Shown here in pieces: positions 6,922 to 15,065 of a DNA stretch of 20,112 nucleotides; position 1 is the stretch's first letter; every line of letters begins with the position of its first letter. This DNA comes from Lachnospiraceae bacterium UBA7054 (lineage in GTDB: Bacteria; Bacillota; Clostridia; Lachnospirales; Lachnospiraceae). The stretch is taken from positions 1-20,112 of the forward strand of contig DLAF01000066.1 of assembly GCA_002492725.1 (NCBI GenBank). The letters run 5' to 3'. Under the pieces are notes generated by a model. That model did no database searches. It was not told the origin of the DNA and saw only the letters and a program-made list of their open reading frames with translations. The translations under genes were made by a program, and so were the position numbers.

Positions 6922-9900
6922 TTATTTGATTGTCAGCTTCTTGACAATTTCCGTTTTCTTCGCCGTTGTCGTCAGGTTGTTTCCCTTTACGGTGATTACC
7001 GCGGTATACTTACCCTTTCCGGTCGGCGCACCATTCAGGGGCGTGCTGCTCTTAGACGTTCCCTGACCACTGTACCATGCAAGCGTATAATCCGAACTCG
7101 GCAGTACATTTTTGCCAATCTTGACCGTATAAGGATTCACTCTGATACCCGTATATTTCACGCTGCTGCTGCCGGATACAGTGACTTTCGCAATCGTATT
7201 CTGCGTTACCTGATATGTCTGCGAAGTTCCAACCGTTCCGGTATAATTTCCTTTTCCTCTGATTGTAATCGTATATGTACCGGCAGGAAGCACTCCTGCA
7301 TTCGCTGAACCGTTATACAAAATCTCATAATCCGTTCCGGCTTTCAGCGTCTTCTTGCCAAGCTTTACTGTTGTGCTCGGAGGATTCGAACCGCCATTAT
7401 AAGCCTTACTTTTCAAAGCTTTGGAAAAATCTGCCCCTGTGATATCGACCGGCGTAATCGTATACGGAATCTCAATCGTACCGCCATACTTCCCGGTACC
7501 TCTGATCACGAGTTTTGCCGTTCCTGCATTCTTATTGTTTACATAAGTCTTGGAGAACGTCACCGCCCTATATTCGTCACCCGCTTTTTTCTTAACGCCC
7601 GGCTTGATTGCCTTACCTGTGTAGGGAGTGGTTCTTTTACCCTTTGTCTCTGTCACAGCCGCAGGCCACGTGATATCGAACATCTCTTCGGTAATGACCT
7701 TTCCGGCCGTCACCTTAAAGGTCACCGTCTTGCCGCCGAATTTCAAGGGAAGATTAACCTTTCCATCCTTCAACGCCGCAACCTTCACCGTGATATCATT
7801 CTTTGTAACTGTAGGTGTAGCCGTAGCAACTCCAACTCCAGAACCCTTTGTCGGCTGGGTAACCTTAGGCGCATCAACCTTTTGGTTTTTGATCATCCAT
7901 TCCGCTGTATGGGGTGACGCTCCCATATCCACTGTCAGCACAATATTCTTCTCAGCCTTTTTTGTACCGTCGATTCCAAAAGACAGCGTCTCGCTGGTCT
8001 TTTGGGTCTCCTTTACCTTGACCGATTTGATCTGATCCACGTTTACCGTGCACTTTGCTGTCATACCGGCTGCAGCAAACGTAATGGTCGCCGTACCCGC
8101 CGCTTTTGCGGTAACCTCACCCTTACTGTTTACCGTTGCCACCTTTGTGTTACTGCTTGACCACACGGTTTTCGTCTTACCGTACTGCTCTTTTCCATTG
8201 ATCTTACCAATCAGCTTCTCCTTCTTCTTGGGAAGCAGATTACATTCTTTCTTGTTTATGCTGACGGATTCCGTACTGCCGCTAGGGGCATATTTCGCAG
8301 CAGCCAGCGATACAAAATTAAATGCCGGCTCTCCCCTCCAACTATTTCCCAACGCTTTGTGCTGTCCATCATTTGGTACCAGAAGATAGGTTCCGCTTGA
8401 CTGCGTATGGCTGATATTCGTGGTATCATTCCAGGTCGAATCCACCATATACCAGCTTCCGTTTGGCATCTGCACGTAATTCCAAGCATGCCCGCCGCCT
8501 GCATCACCCACCACATAGAGGTTCGGAATGCCAATTGCATCGAGCAGTCTTGACATCGTCTTTGCGTAGCTTTCACACACGCCGTAACCTTCCAGAAGGA
8601 TTCCGTAGGCAGAATGACAATTATAATATACTTTATCCTTCCGCCCATTTTCTGTCCCCCGCATATCATAATATCCATTCGCGCAGACCCACTGGTCAAA
8701 ATATTTTACGACCCCGTACACCGGTGTGTTTTTATAGCTATCCGCCGCATACTGCATCGCCTGATTGGCGATTGTCTGTACCTTCGACTTTGCCTTGGAA
8801 TCCAGCGATCCGCTGTAATACTTTGACTTTTCCACCGTAACCGTAATATTGGCAGTACTAGATCCAAGCCTGTACCATCCTCTATACGTAAATCCGCCCG
8901 GCTTTGCCATCCAGTCCGTTTTATCGGGATAGGTCAGGATAAGGGCCGAAAGTGCATGCGCTACATTTTTGGCGTTAAAAGTAAATCTATTATCTGAAAA
9001 GGAAAAACTGTTGCTTCCGGAAATCAGTTTTCCCTTGGCCAGATTATAATACTGCCTCTGCTTACTATCCAACTGCGACGTGAAATAGTCCGATTTCGGG
9101 AGCACGGAATTAAATTGGATCCCGTTCATCCCATTTTCGTCAGAGACTGCACCATATCCCAAGTCTATCGTACTCTCCACTCTGACAGACTCGATTGCCT
9201 CAAAGGTTTCTTCCTCCATCTGGGGAAGGGCATCCATATTTTCTTCCTCTAAGACAATTTCCTCCTCTGCCTGCTCCGGCTCTTCTGCGGTGTCCTGAGC
9301 AGGGTCAGAGAGTTTCTCCGCCTCTTTCTCAGCATCATCCTTATCCCCGTCAGAGACCTCGTTGTCCTTCTCTTCTGCCGCATCCTGATTCTCATCAGTG
9401 GTCTCGTCGTCTTTCTTCTCGTCCTGCGCCGCGTCCTGATCTTTGTTCTCATCGGCAGGCTTGTCGTCCTTCTTCTCGTCCTCTGCCTGATCCCTGCTCT
9501 CATCGGCAGGCTTATCATCGCTCTTCTCGTCCTGCGCCGCATCCTGATCCTTGTTCTCATCGGCTGGCTTATCATCACTCTTTTCGTCCTGCGCCGCATC
9601 CTGATCCTTGTTCTCATCGGCTGGATCGTCGTCCCTCTTCTCGTCCTGTGCCGTATCCTGATTCTCGTCAGTTGTCTCGTCGTTTTTCTGTTCTTCCTCC
9701 GCCGCAGTCATCAAAGTTTCAGCTGCCGCGGACTGCATATCTTCTTTTATTTCCTCCAGAACAACGCCCGGAACGTAATAGGACATATACAGGTCTCCGT
9801 CCGCATTCACCGCAAAGACCACATTCTGCAAATCCGTCCCTTCCGCTCTGGAAGCTGCTACCTCATCGCAAAGCTGCGTATATAATTTCTGCTGCTCTAT

Positions 9901-10449
9901 GTCCATCGCCATCACGTTTTTGGCTGACAGATAGACCACATCATCATACAGGATACCATCGCTCCCTGCCATCTTGACGTCTTTCGCTATCTCGCCGCCC
10001 TCTAACGCGCCTGCCGCTGTATGCAAATCTGTCTTCCCGTCTTCGTTTAAAATCCCGGCCTGCACAAAGCCATTGAGATTCGTCCCGTCCGTTTCGGAAG
10101 CATTCTGATCCGCTCCGTCGTTTTCGAGATTCTCATCTTTTTCAGGATCTGTCTCCTCTTCTTTCTGCTCCGTGCCACTCTCATCCGAGGCATCCTGCTT
10201 TGTATCATCCGCAGCGTTATCCCCGTCCTGCGTCTCCTTTTCCTGCTCCGCAGAATCTGAGTGATCGGTTGATTCCGTTTCCTGATTCTCCACTTCCGCC
10301 TGCGAATCATCCGCAGGATTCTCTTCTGCCTCGCCTTCCTGTGTTTCTGCTGCCGCAGGCAGTTCCGCCGCCTGCAGCGATGTCATCGGCAGACCCGAAA
10401 ACACCAGCGATATTGCCAGCAGTTTTGCTATGATACGTTTTCTCCTCAT
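6922..10449 (-). CDS. Secreted transglutaminase-like protein with Ig-like modules and acidic repeats
   Basis: The product is an exported protein of 1175 residues. The N-terminus MRRKRIIAKLLAISLVFSG is a signal peptide, with likely cleavage after SLQA. A long acidic stretch follows (to about residue 420), rich in Asp, Glu, Gln and Lys, including tandem DEKSDDKPADENKDQDAAQ units. A transglutaminase-like domain has Cys625 in YGVCESYAKTM, His654 in GGGHAWNYV and Asp670 in WYMVDSTWND, the complete triad. A Big2 Ig-like domain (about 725-802) contains VWSSSNTKVATVNSKGEVTA. The rest is made of further beta-rich modules with YTITPVDITGADF and GKGNYTGTVG. There is no LPXTG motif, so it is probably secreted or held by non-covalent means. 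Domains of this kind may cross-link or cleave proteins or peptidoglycan; the substrate is unknown. The start at 10449 is chosen because AGGAG lies 8 bases upstream and the signal peptide begins there; an in-frame ATG 10 codons earlier is less likely. Confidence 0.9.
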   Translation of the reverse strand: MRRKRIIAKLLAISLVFSGLPMTSLQAAELPAAAETQEGEAEENPADDSQAEVENQETESTDHSDSAEQEKETQDGDNAADDTKQDASDESGTEQKEEETDPEKDENLENDGADQNASETDGTNLNGFVQAGILNEDGKTDLHTAAGALEGGEIAKDVKMAGSDGILYDDVVYLSAKNVMAMDIEQQKLYTQLCDEVAASRAEGTDLQNVVFAVNADGDLYMSYYVPGVVLEEIKEDMQSAAAETLMTAAEEEQKNDETTDENQDTAQDEKRDDDPADENKDQDAAQDEKSDDKPADENKDQDAAQDEKSDDKPADESRDQAEDEKKDDKPADENKDQDAAQDEKKDDETTDENQDAAEEKDNEVSDGDKDDAEKEAEKLSDPAQDTAEEPEQAEEEIVLEEENMDALPQMEEETFEAIESVRVESTIDLGYGAVSDENGMNGIQFNSVLPKSDYFTSQLDSKQRQYYNLAKGKLISGSNSFSFSDNRFTFNAKNVAHALSALILTYPDKTDWMAKPGGFTYRGWYRLGSSTANITVTVEKSKYYSGSLDSKAKSKVQTIANQAMQYAADSYKNTPVYGVVKYFDQWVCANGYYDMRGTENGRKDKVYYNCHSAYGILLEGYGVCESYAKTMSRLLDAIGIPNLYVVGDAGGGHAWNYVQMPNGSWYMVDSTWNDTTNISHTQSSGTYLLVPNDGQHKALGNSWRGEPAFNFVSLAAAKYAPSGSTESVSINKKECNLLPKKKEKLIGKINGKEQYGKTKTVWSSSNTKVATVNSKGEVTAKAAGTATITFAAAGMTAKCTVNVDQIKSVKVKETQKTSETLSFGIDGTKKAEKNIVLTVDMGASPHTAEWMIKNQKVDAPKVTQPTKGSGVGVATATPTVTKNDITVKVAALKDGKVNLPLKFGGKTVTFKVTAGKVITEEMFDITWPAAVTETKGKRTTPYTGKAIKPGVKKKAGDEYRAVTFSKTYVNNKNAGTAKLVIRGTGKYGGTIEIPYTITPVDITGADFSKALKSKAYNGGSNPPSTTVKLGKKTLKAGTDYEILYNGSANAGVLPAGTYTITIRGKGNYTGTVGTSQTYQVTQNTIAKVTVSGSSSVKYTGIRVNPYTVKIGKNVLPSSDYTLAWYSGQGTSKSSTPLNGAPTGKGKYTAVITVKGNNLTTTAKKTEIVKKLTIK
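9381..9692 (-). repeat. 57-bp tandem repeats encoding acidic spacer
   Basis: About six in-frame units of 57 bases (one or two shorter) encode variants of DEKSDDKPADENKDQDAAQ. Two central units are almost identical at the DNA level, while the outer units carry the variant DETTDENQD. The region lies inside the secreted protein gene, between the signal peptide and the catalytic domain. Units are multiples of three, so gain or loss changes length without breaking the frame. Confidence 0.88.
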
Positions 10450-10514
10450 CCGTCCCTCTCCTATCCCGTTCCTCCACATTAGTTATCCCCTGATATGCAG
10501 CATGATATCACCTT

Positions 10515-10560
10515 ATAATATACCACTCTTATCTTACCCCCCCCCCCTCAGAAAAGTCAA
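10515..10560 (-). promoter_or_regulatory. Promoter region of the secreted protein gene with a G11 tract
   Basis: On the minus strand TTGACT (10555-10560), an 18-base spacer and TAAGAT (10531-10536) form one possible promoter; eleven consecutive G (10537-10547) fill most of that spacer. A second option is the extended -10 TGGTATATT (10517-10525), for which the G run covers the -35 region. In both readings the homopolymer sits in a position where length change would alter promoter strength. Confidence 0.6.
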
Positions 10561-10601
10561 GTAAAATCAGCTCTTTCTCCATTTATGTTCCCGTATAAGA
10601 T

Positions 10602-10630
10602 TTGACAAAAAAAGGGGCCTCTGCTACTAT
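10602..10630 (+). promoter_or_regulatory. Promoter of the small lipoprotein gene
   Basis: TTGACA (10602-10607), a 17-base spacer and TACTAT (10625-10630) lie about 30 bases before the start codon. The expected transcription start is near 10637, giving a short leader. Confidence 0.82.
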
Positions 10631-10661
10631 GAATTTATATGAATGATACGAGGTTTTCAAA

Positions 10662-11096
10662 ATGAGAATGAAATCTTGGAACTGTCTGGCAAGTCTGCTT
10701 TTACTGACGCTTTTGCTGTGCGCCTGCGGGCAGGATGCTTCTGATTCGGAAGGAGATGCTGTTGTGGAAGAATTTTCCGAATACTACCCTGCCAAAGTGA
10801 TCGGCCCCGAAGTGGAACCCACCTTAGAAACACGGCTTGCCACCGCACAGCAGACCTACGATAATATGTGCTACTCTTACAGCGAAATGCAGGAACTTGC
10901 GGAAGCAGAAAACGCATCCAAAAAGGGCAAAAAAGCCGCTGCAAAACTGGAAGAGAAATATGCTGACCGCATTGCCAAGTTGGCTGATACTGATTTTTCA
11001 CAGCTGACTTCAGAAGAATTATTTTCGATTTCACAGGAATGTACGGATATCATATCTGCCATCCGAGATGTAAAAGACGCACTGAACACAAACTGA
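10662..11096 (+). CDS. Small predicted lipoprotein, function unknown
   Basis: The 144-residue product begins with a signal sequence MRMKSWNCLASLLLLTLLL and the lipobox LCAC, so it should be lipid-anchored on the outer face of the membrane. The mature part starts with an acidic stretch and continues as predicted helix rich in Ala, Glu and Lys (TRLATAQQTYDNM, AKKGK-like basic patch, AAAKLEEKYADRIAKL), which looks like a coiled coil. No enzyme motif is seen. The ribosome site is weak (GAGG). It has its own promoter and a hairpin after its stop, so it appears to be a single-gene unit, divergent from the large secreted protein gene. Its role is unknown. Confidence 0.85.
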   Translation: MRMKSWNCLASLLLLTLLLCACGQDASDSEGDAVVEEFSEYYPAKVIGPEVEPTLETRLATAQQTYDNMCYSYSEMQELAEAENASKKGKKAAAKLEEKYADRIAKLADTDFSQLTSEELFSISQECTDIISAIRDVKDALNTN

Positions 11097-11121
11097 TATC
11101 TGCTGCCTTATTTTTTTTGCA

Positions 11122-11145
11122 GGACGACGCCTCAGGCTGTCGTCC
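11122..11145 (+). terminator. Hairpin after the lipoprotein gene
   Basis: GGACGAC-GCC-TCA-GGC-T-GTCGTCC folds into a 10-bp stem with one bulged T. The U run expected for an intrinsic terminator is poor (CTCATT); a run of eight T lies before it. It is probably a weak terminator, and it ends three bases before the next promoter. Confidence 0.55.
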
Positions 11146-11148
11146 TCA

Positions 11149-11177
11149 TTGACTTTATCCATAAAAAGACATAAAAT
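11149..11177 (+). promoter_or_regulatory. Promoter of the 751-aa CNB-like gene
   Basis: TTGACT (11149-11154), a 17-base spacer and TAAAAT (11172-11177) lie 44 bases before the start codon. The ribosome site AAGGGGG is 8 bases before ATG. Confidence 0.78.
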
Positions 11178-11220
11178 AGAAACAGAATTTTCGTAACAAT
11201 GCATTAAGGGGGTATCCATC

Positions 11221-13476
11221 ATGGCTGTAAAAGAATTTCCTGCCGGCACGCAGTTGATCCAGAGCGAACAGAATTTAAACGCCCTGCATGTCATTGCCAA
11301 AGGAAGCGTCCGCGTCTCCTTTCCGGGAGGCACTTTTTATCTGAAAAAGGGCGATGTGATAGGAGTCTGCGAACTTTATTACGGCTCCCACTTTATTTCC
11401 TATGAAACAGAAGAACCTACGGGGATCGCCTCCTACCCTTGCACAGCCGCACAGCTTTCTCTTTTACTGCAAAAAAGCGTGGATCTGGCCAATATGATCG
11501 TTTCTTCCCTGTTCAGGCAGTTTCGTGAAATCTATGATCTGTATGAATTGATGCGTTTTGACTGTGAAAACATTTATCACTTCCTGATGGACCGCTATGA
11601 GGAATACAAATCCTTCTGCGTGAAGCACGGATTTACGCCGAGAGCCCTGCCCGATATGGACGATCTTGCGCCGCTTTCGCTGGAGGAAGATATGGAAGGC
11701 TGGTTGGACGGCTACTATGAGCAGCTGAACAAGATGGTCACTGAAAAATCCGCCAAATTCCACAATCCCGACTTCCTGGCGGGAGTCGTCCTGAAAACAG
11801 ATCAGGATATCCACCGCATCGTCGCCATATGCCGCATTTTCCGCGATTACAAGGCGGAGATTGCAAGCCTGCTCATGAAGGAAAACCGCCTCGATCTGTT
11901 TGATCTGTACACGGGACTTCTATACAAAGTCGGAGCCAACGACACGGATTCCACCCCGTTGATTGCGGCAATCTCTACCATGATGATTCAGCTTGAGGAT
12001 CTGCCATCGATCGACAAGGATATGTATCAGCAGCGTATCGCGGAATACCGTGCAAAACTGGATACTTTGGGCGATCAGCCCGAAGAGGAAACCGCTACGG
12101 TGGAAGACGTGCCTGATGTGGAGCATTCCATGGAAACCATTCTCGCCTACTCTGAGATAGGCGTCGAGACCGCCGCTGCCTTCCGGGAAGCTGTTACCAA
12201 ATTTGCAAAGATGACGGACAAAAATGCATCCGATGATGCAGCCAGAAAACTGCGGCTTTCCATCACGAAGCTGTTCTATCAGATTTATGAGAAAGCCTTC
12301 TTAAAGAGCCTGAACGACCCGGCCATTCCCAAGGTCGTAAAAATGTTCTTTCACTTCGGCTACATCGACGAAAATCTGGCCGGTTTGGAAAATGCCGCCT
12401 ATCTGTACAAGATTGTCGATCATCTTCCCACTGACCCGAAGCGAAAGGTCTACACCGCCTATGAATGGTTTACTGCCATCTATCAGGGGAAAAAGTCTCC
12501 GAGCCGCAACGAATTTGATTCGGACTTCCCCACTTATCTGCGTGAGCAGAAAATGACGGGCAACATCACCGCGGCAGACGAAGCACGTATGCTAAACGAC
12601 CCCAAAGAGCAGGTGCTCTTTGAGATCCGCAATATGTTCCCTACCGTCAATAAAATTACTTTCGGCCGTGTCTTAAGCTTCTGCCCGATTTTTTCCGAGC
12701 ACAATGTCTTAAAAGATCTGGACACTTCGCTCGTCTCTACCGACCAGGTAGAAAATGCTTTTCAAAAGATCCGGGAGATTGATTTCAGCGCTTACTACCG
12801 CGATGTGATCTACACAAACCCTGAGCTTGGCATTGGCAAAGAATCCATCGGCGTAGAGGTTCTCCCCGATATCATCCTCATGCCCAATGTAGGAACCCGC
12901 GGCATTGCCTGGCAGGAAATCGAGGGACGCAAACGCACCACCCCGGCCCGCATGATGGTCTCCATCTTCCAGATGGAAGATTTGACCAATATCCTGGTCC
13001 GCCTGACCGGTGATTTCCGTTGGGAAATGTGCAAGCGCGTGCAGGGTGCCCGCTGGAACGATATTTCCGAGGCTTCCCTCACCAGCGAATACTTCGACTA
13101 TATCCAGTTCTACCGCAAAAACCGCGATCTGTCCGCGGATGCGAAAGATAAAATCAAGCTCAGTATGCAGAAAGCGAAGAACAGCTATAAAGAAATGTTT
13201 ATCAGAGACTACGAGGCATGGATCCTCTATGAGGGTTCCGGTTCTCCCAGACTGAACAAGGTGTCCAGAAACATTATCTTCACCTACTGTCCGTTCTCCA
13301 AGGAGATCCGCACCAGGCTGATGGCCAACCCGCTCTACAAGGAGACCATGGCCCGCTATGACATAAAGCTGGCACAGAAGATCCATCACTATGACAATGT
13401 GTTCCAGAAGCTGAAAAACACAGGGGTGCCGATTCCCAAGGAATTACAGGATCAGTACGAATATCTGCGCAGATAA
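11221..13476 (+). CDS. Large protein with N-terminal cyclic-nucleotide-binding-like domain
   Basis: The 751-residue product begins with a CNB/cupin-type beta-roll resembling the sensor half of Crp-family proteins (about residues 1-115: GTQLIQSEQNLNALHVIAKG, SVRVSF, LKKGDVIGVCEL). The usual phosphate-binding cassette with GE-AL and an Arg is not clear; the place reads GVCELYYGSHFISYETEEP. So it may bind another ligand or none. No helix-turn-helix follows, and the long remainder is mostly helical with a short acidic linker near 285-305 (QPEEETATVEDVPDVEHS). The last third is strongly patterned, with LPDIILMPNVGTRGIAWQE, TGDFRWEMCKRVQGARWND and SPRLNKVSRNIIFTYCPF. No signal peptide or membrane segment is present, so it should be cytosolic. 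I do not recognise the C-terminal family and give no function. It has its own promoter and is closed by a strong terminator. Confidence 0.88.
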   Translation: MAVKEFPAGTQLIQSEQNLNALHVIAKGSVRVSFPGGTFYLKKGDVIGVCELYYGSHFISYETEEPTGIASYPCTAAQLSLLLQKSVDLANMIVSSLFRQFREIYDLYELMRFDCENIYHFLMDRYEEYKSFCVKHGFTPRALPDMDDLAPLSLEEDMEGWLDGYYEQLNKMVTEKSAKFHNPDFLAGVVLKTDQDIHRIVAICRIFRDYKAEIASLLMKENRLDLFDLYTGLLYKVGANDTDSTPLIAAISTMMIQLEDLPSIDKDMYQQRIAEYRAKLDTLGDQPEEETATVEDVPDVEHSMETILAYSEIGVETAAAFREAVTKFAKMTDKNASDDAARKLRLSITKLFYQIYEKAFLKSLNDPAIPKVVKMFFHFGYIDENLAGLENAAYLYKIVDHLPTDPKRKVYTAYEWFTAIYQGKKSPSRNEFDSDFPTYLREQKMTGNITAADEARMLNDPKEQVLFEIRNMFPTVNKITFGRVLSFCPIFSEHNVLKDLDTSLVSTDQVENAFQKIREIDFSAYYRDVIYTNPELGIGKESIGVEVLPDIILMPNVGTRGIAWQEIEGRKRTTPARMMVSIFQMEDLTNILVRLTGDFRWEMCKRVQGARWNDISEASLTSEYFDYIQFYRKNRDLSADAKDKIKLSMQKAKNSYKEMFIRDYEAWILYEGSGSPRLNKVSRNIIFTYCPFSKEIRTRLMANPLYKETMARYDIKLAQKIHHYDNVFQKLKNTGVPIPKELQDQYEYLRR

Positions 13477-13506
13477 CAAATCTGATCTGTCATATATGCC
13501 ACGAAC

Positions 13507-13537
13507 AAAACCCCGAGGACTTACGCCTCGGGGTTTT
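13507..13537. terminator. Bidirectional intrinsic terminator
   Basis: AAAACCCCGAGG and CCTCGGGGTTTT pair perfectly over 12 bases around a 7-base loop. It lies between two convergent genes, 30 bases after the 751-residue protein gene and 63 bases after the transporter gene, and can serve both. Confidence 0.95.
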
Positions 13538-13599
13538 ATTGCATTCTTTTTCAATTGTCTTGGCCATTACAACGTTTGTTCCCTTGCCGCTGTTTTTGT

Positions 13600-14898
13600 T
13601 TATTTTTTATCCGTAGTAGACGGCTTTACCAAAAACAGGCTGAGCAACAACGCTATGACATAGAGCACAATCGTAAAGTACAGCACATTCTGATATCCCA
13701 CCGGATTAACCATATTTCCATGTGAATCCTCAATAAACTCGCCGGTCTTGCTCACAATCAGGGTCGCGATCTGGTTGCCGGTCAGACCCGCAAAGGCCCA
13801 GGCCGAAAGGGTGATGCCATGGATTGCACTGATACTGCCCATACCGTAGTGATCGGACAATAAGGTAGGCACGTTGGAGAAACCGCCGCCATAACCCGCA
13901 TTCACCATAAAGATCAGCGCCAGTACCAGAATTACCAATACTATATTGCCCTCGCCGTTCTTAATGCCGCCTGTCAGCATCACGATACCCGTAAAGGCGA
14001 TGGAGAGGATGAAAATCAGCTTGTAGATCGTATTCCTGTCTTTCAGATGATCCGCCCATGCGGAAAAGCCCAGACGACCGCCCGCATTGAAGATGGCTGA
14101 AATCGTGGAAATCACACCCACTACGCCCGCAAGACCGATACACTTCACGATCATCTTTTCCTGGGAGATCAGCGCCAGGCCACAGGTGATATTGATGTAG
14201 AACATCAGCCAGATTCCTACATAGTTGCTGATCGGGCGGGTCTTGATGGTATCCAGGATACCCTGACCCTTCTCCTTTTTCTGAGGCTCATGCCATCCCT
14301 CGGGCTTCGCCAGAAGAAGATGTCCCACAAACATCATCACAAAATAAACAGCCGCCAGAATATAAAACATCTTGTAAATGCCGCCATCGCCAAGATTCGT
14401 AAGAAGCGCCTGCATGATAGGGCTTGCAATTGCTTTCGCGCCACCGAATCCTGCTACTGCAAGACCGGTCGCCAGTCCTTTCTTATCTTCAAACCAAAGC
14501 ATCAGCGTCTTGACCGGGGAAAGATAGCCCGTTCCCAAGCCAATCCCCATGATGAAGCCGTAGCTGACATAAATACCGATGAGGGCTACGATGCTCCCCG
14601 GGTTGTTTCCGCCGTACCAAATAAAGAAACCCGTGCCTGCCATCCCCAGTGCAAACGTAATGGTGGCAATCAGGGACGATTTATGGATGTCCTTCTCCAC
14701 CACATTGCCCAAGAATGCCGCCGACATGCCGAGGAAGAAGATGGCAAAACTGAACGCCCACTCCGTAGCTGCCTTGGAAAAGCCTATGTAGTCCGCAATC
14801 TCCTGACTGAAAATGGACCAGCAGTACACCGTACCGATACTGAAATGCAGGAGCAGCGCCGGGATTGCGGCACGCACCCATTTGTTTTGACTTTTCAT
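13600..14898 (-). CDS. MFS transporter of the oxalate/formate antiporter (OFA) type
   Basis: The product is a 432-residue membrane carrier with about twelve hydrophobic helices. The N-terminus KWVRAAIPALLLHFSIGTVY followed by CWSIFSQ is typical of the OFA group, whose members move oxalate/formate or other small carboxylates. Further family features are the loop LMLWFEDKKGLATGLAVAG between helices and GGRLGFSAWADHLKDRN at the start of the second half. A polar loop FIEDSHGNMVNP lies between late helices. The substrate cannot be read from the sequence. The start at 14898 is chosen since the family begins close to this Met; the in-frame ATG at 14925 adds nine residues, and neither has a strong ribosome site. 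A promoter lies at 14998-15026. No enzyme of oxalate or formate metabolism is nearby. Confidence 0.92.
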   Translation of the reverse strand: MKSQNKWVRAAIPALLLHFSIGTVYCWSIFSQEIADYIGFSKAATEWAFSFAIFFLGMSAAFLGNVVEKDIHKSSLIATITFALGMAGTGFFIWYGGNNPGSIVALIGIYVSYGFIMGIGLGTGYLSPVKTLMLWFEDKKGLATGLAVAGFGGAKAIASPIMQALLTNLGDGGIYKMFYILAAVYFVMMFVGHLLLAKPEGWHEPQKKEKGQGILDTIKTRPISNYVGIWLMFYINITCGLALISQEKMIVKCIGLAGVVGVISTISAIFNAGGRLGFSAWADHLKDRNTIYKLIFILSIAFTGIVMLTGGIKNGEGNIVLVILVLALIFMVNAGYGGGFSNVPTLLSDHYGMGSISAIHGITLSAWAFAGLTGNQIATLIVSKTGEFIEDSHGNMVNPVGYQNVLYFTIVLYVIALLLSLFLVKPSTTDKK

Positions 14899-14997
14899 AC
14901 CTATACCCGTTATCCTTTCGTTCATATTGAGTCGAATGCCCCGTCGTAACAGGCAAGGATCCGACCCTCTCATAAAAAACTGTATGTAACTTTTATC

Positions 14998-15026
14998 ATT
15001 TTAAAACAATTCACGCGGAATTTCAA
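14998..15026 (-). promoter_or_regulatory. Candidate promoter of the MFS transporter gene
   Basis: On the minus strand TTGAAA (15021-15026), a 17-base spacer and TAAAAT (14998-15003) lie in the gap between the small membrane protein gene and the transporter. The predicted leader is about 90 bases. Confidence 0.6.
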
Positions 15027-15065
15027 GAAGTTTCCATTCATTCCGATCTGTCACATGCACATCCG

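Noticed and set aside
9381..9692. CRISPR-like repetition
   Set aside because: Units are contiguous 57-bp in-frame coding repeats with no unique spacers, inside a larger gene.
9195..9977. Plus-strand open frame of 260 codons rich in Pro, Ser, His and Arg
   Set aside because: It is the antisense of the acidic repeat region; its repeats only mirror the tandem repeats of the secreted protein.
10534..10547. C/G homopolymer as a sequencing artefact only
   Set aside because: Exact length may be uncertain, but the tract itself sits in a meaningful promoter position, so it was kept as a finding and not dismissed.
12709..13389. Minus-strand open frame of 226 codons opposite the 751-residue protein gene
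   Set aside because: It is an antisense shadow without start signal or recognisable domain, and the plus-strand gene is well supported by promoter, ribosome site and terminator.
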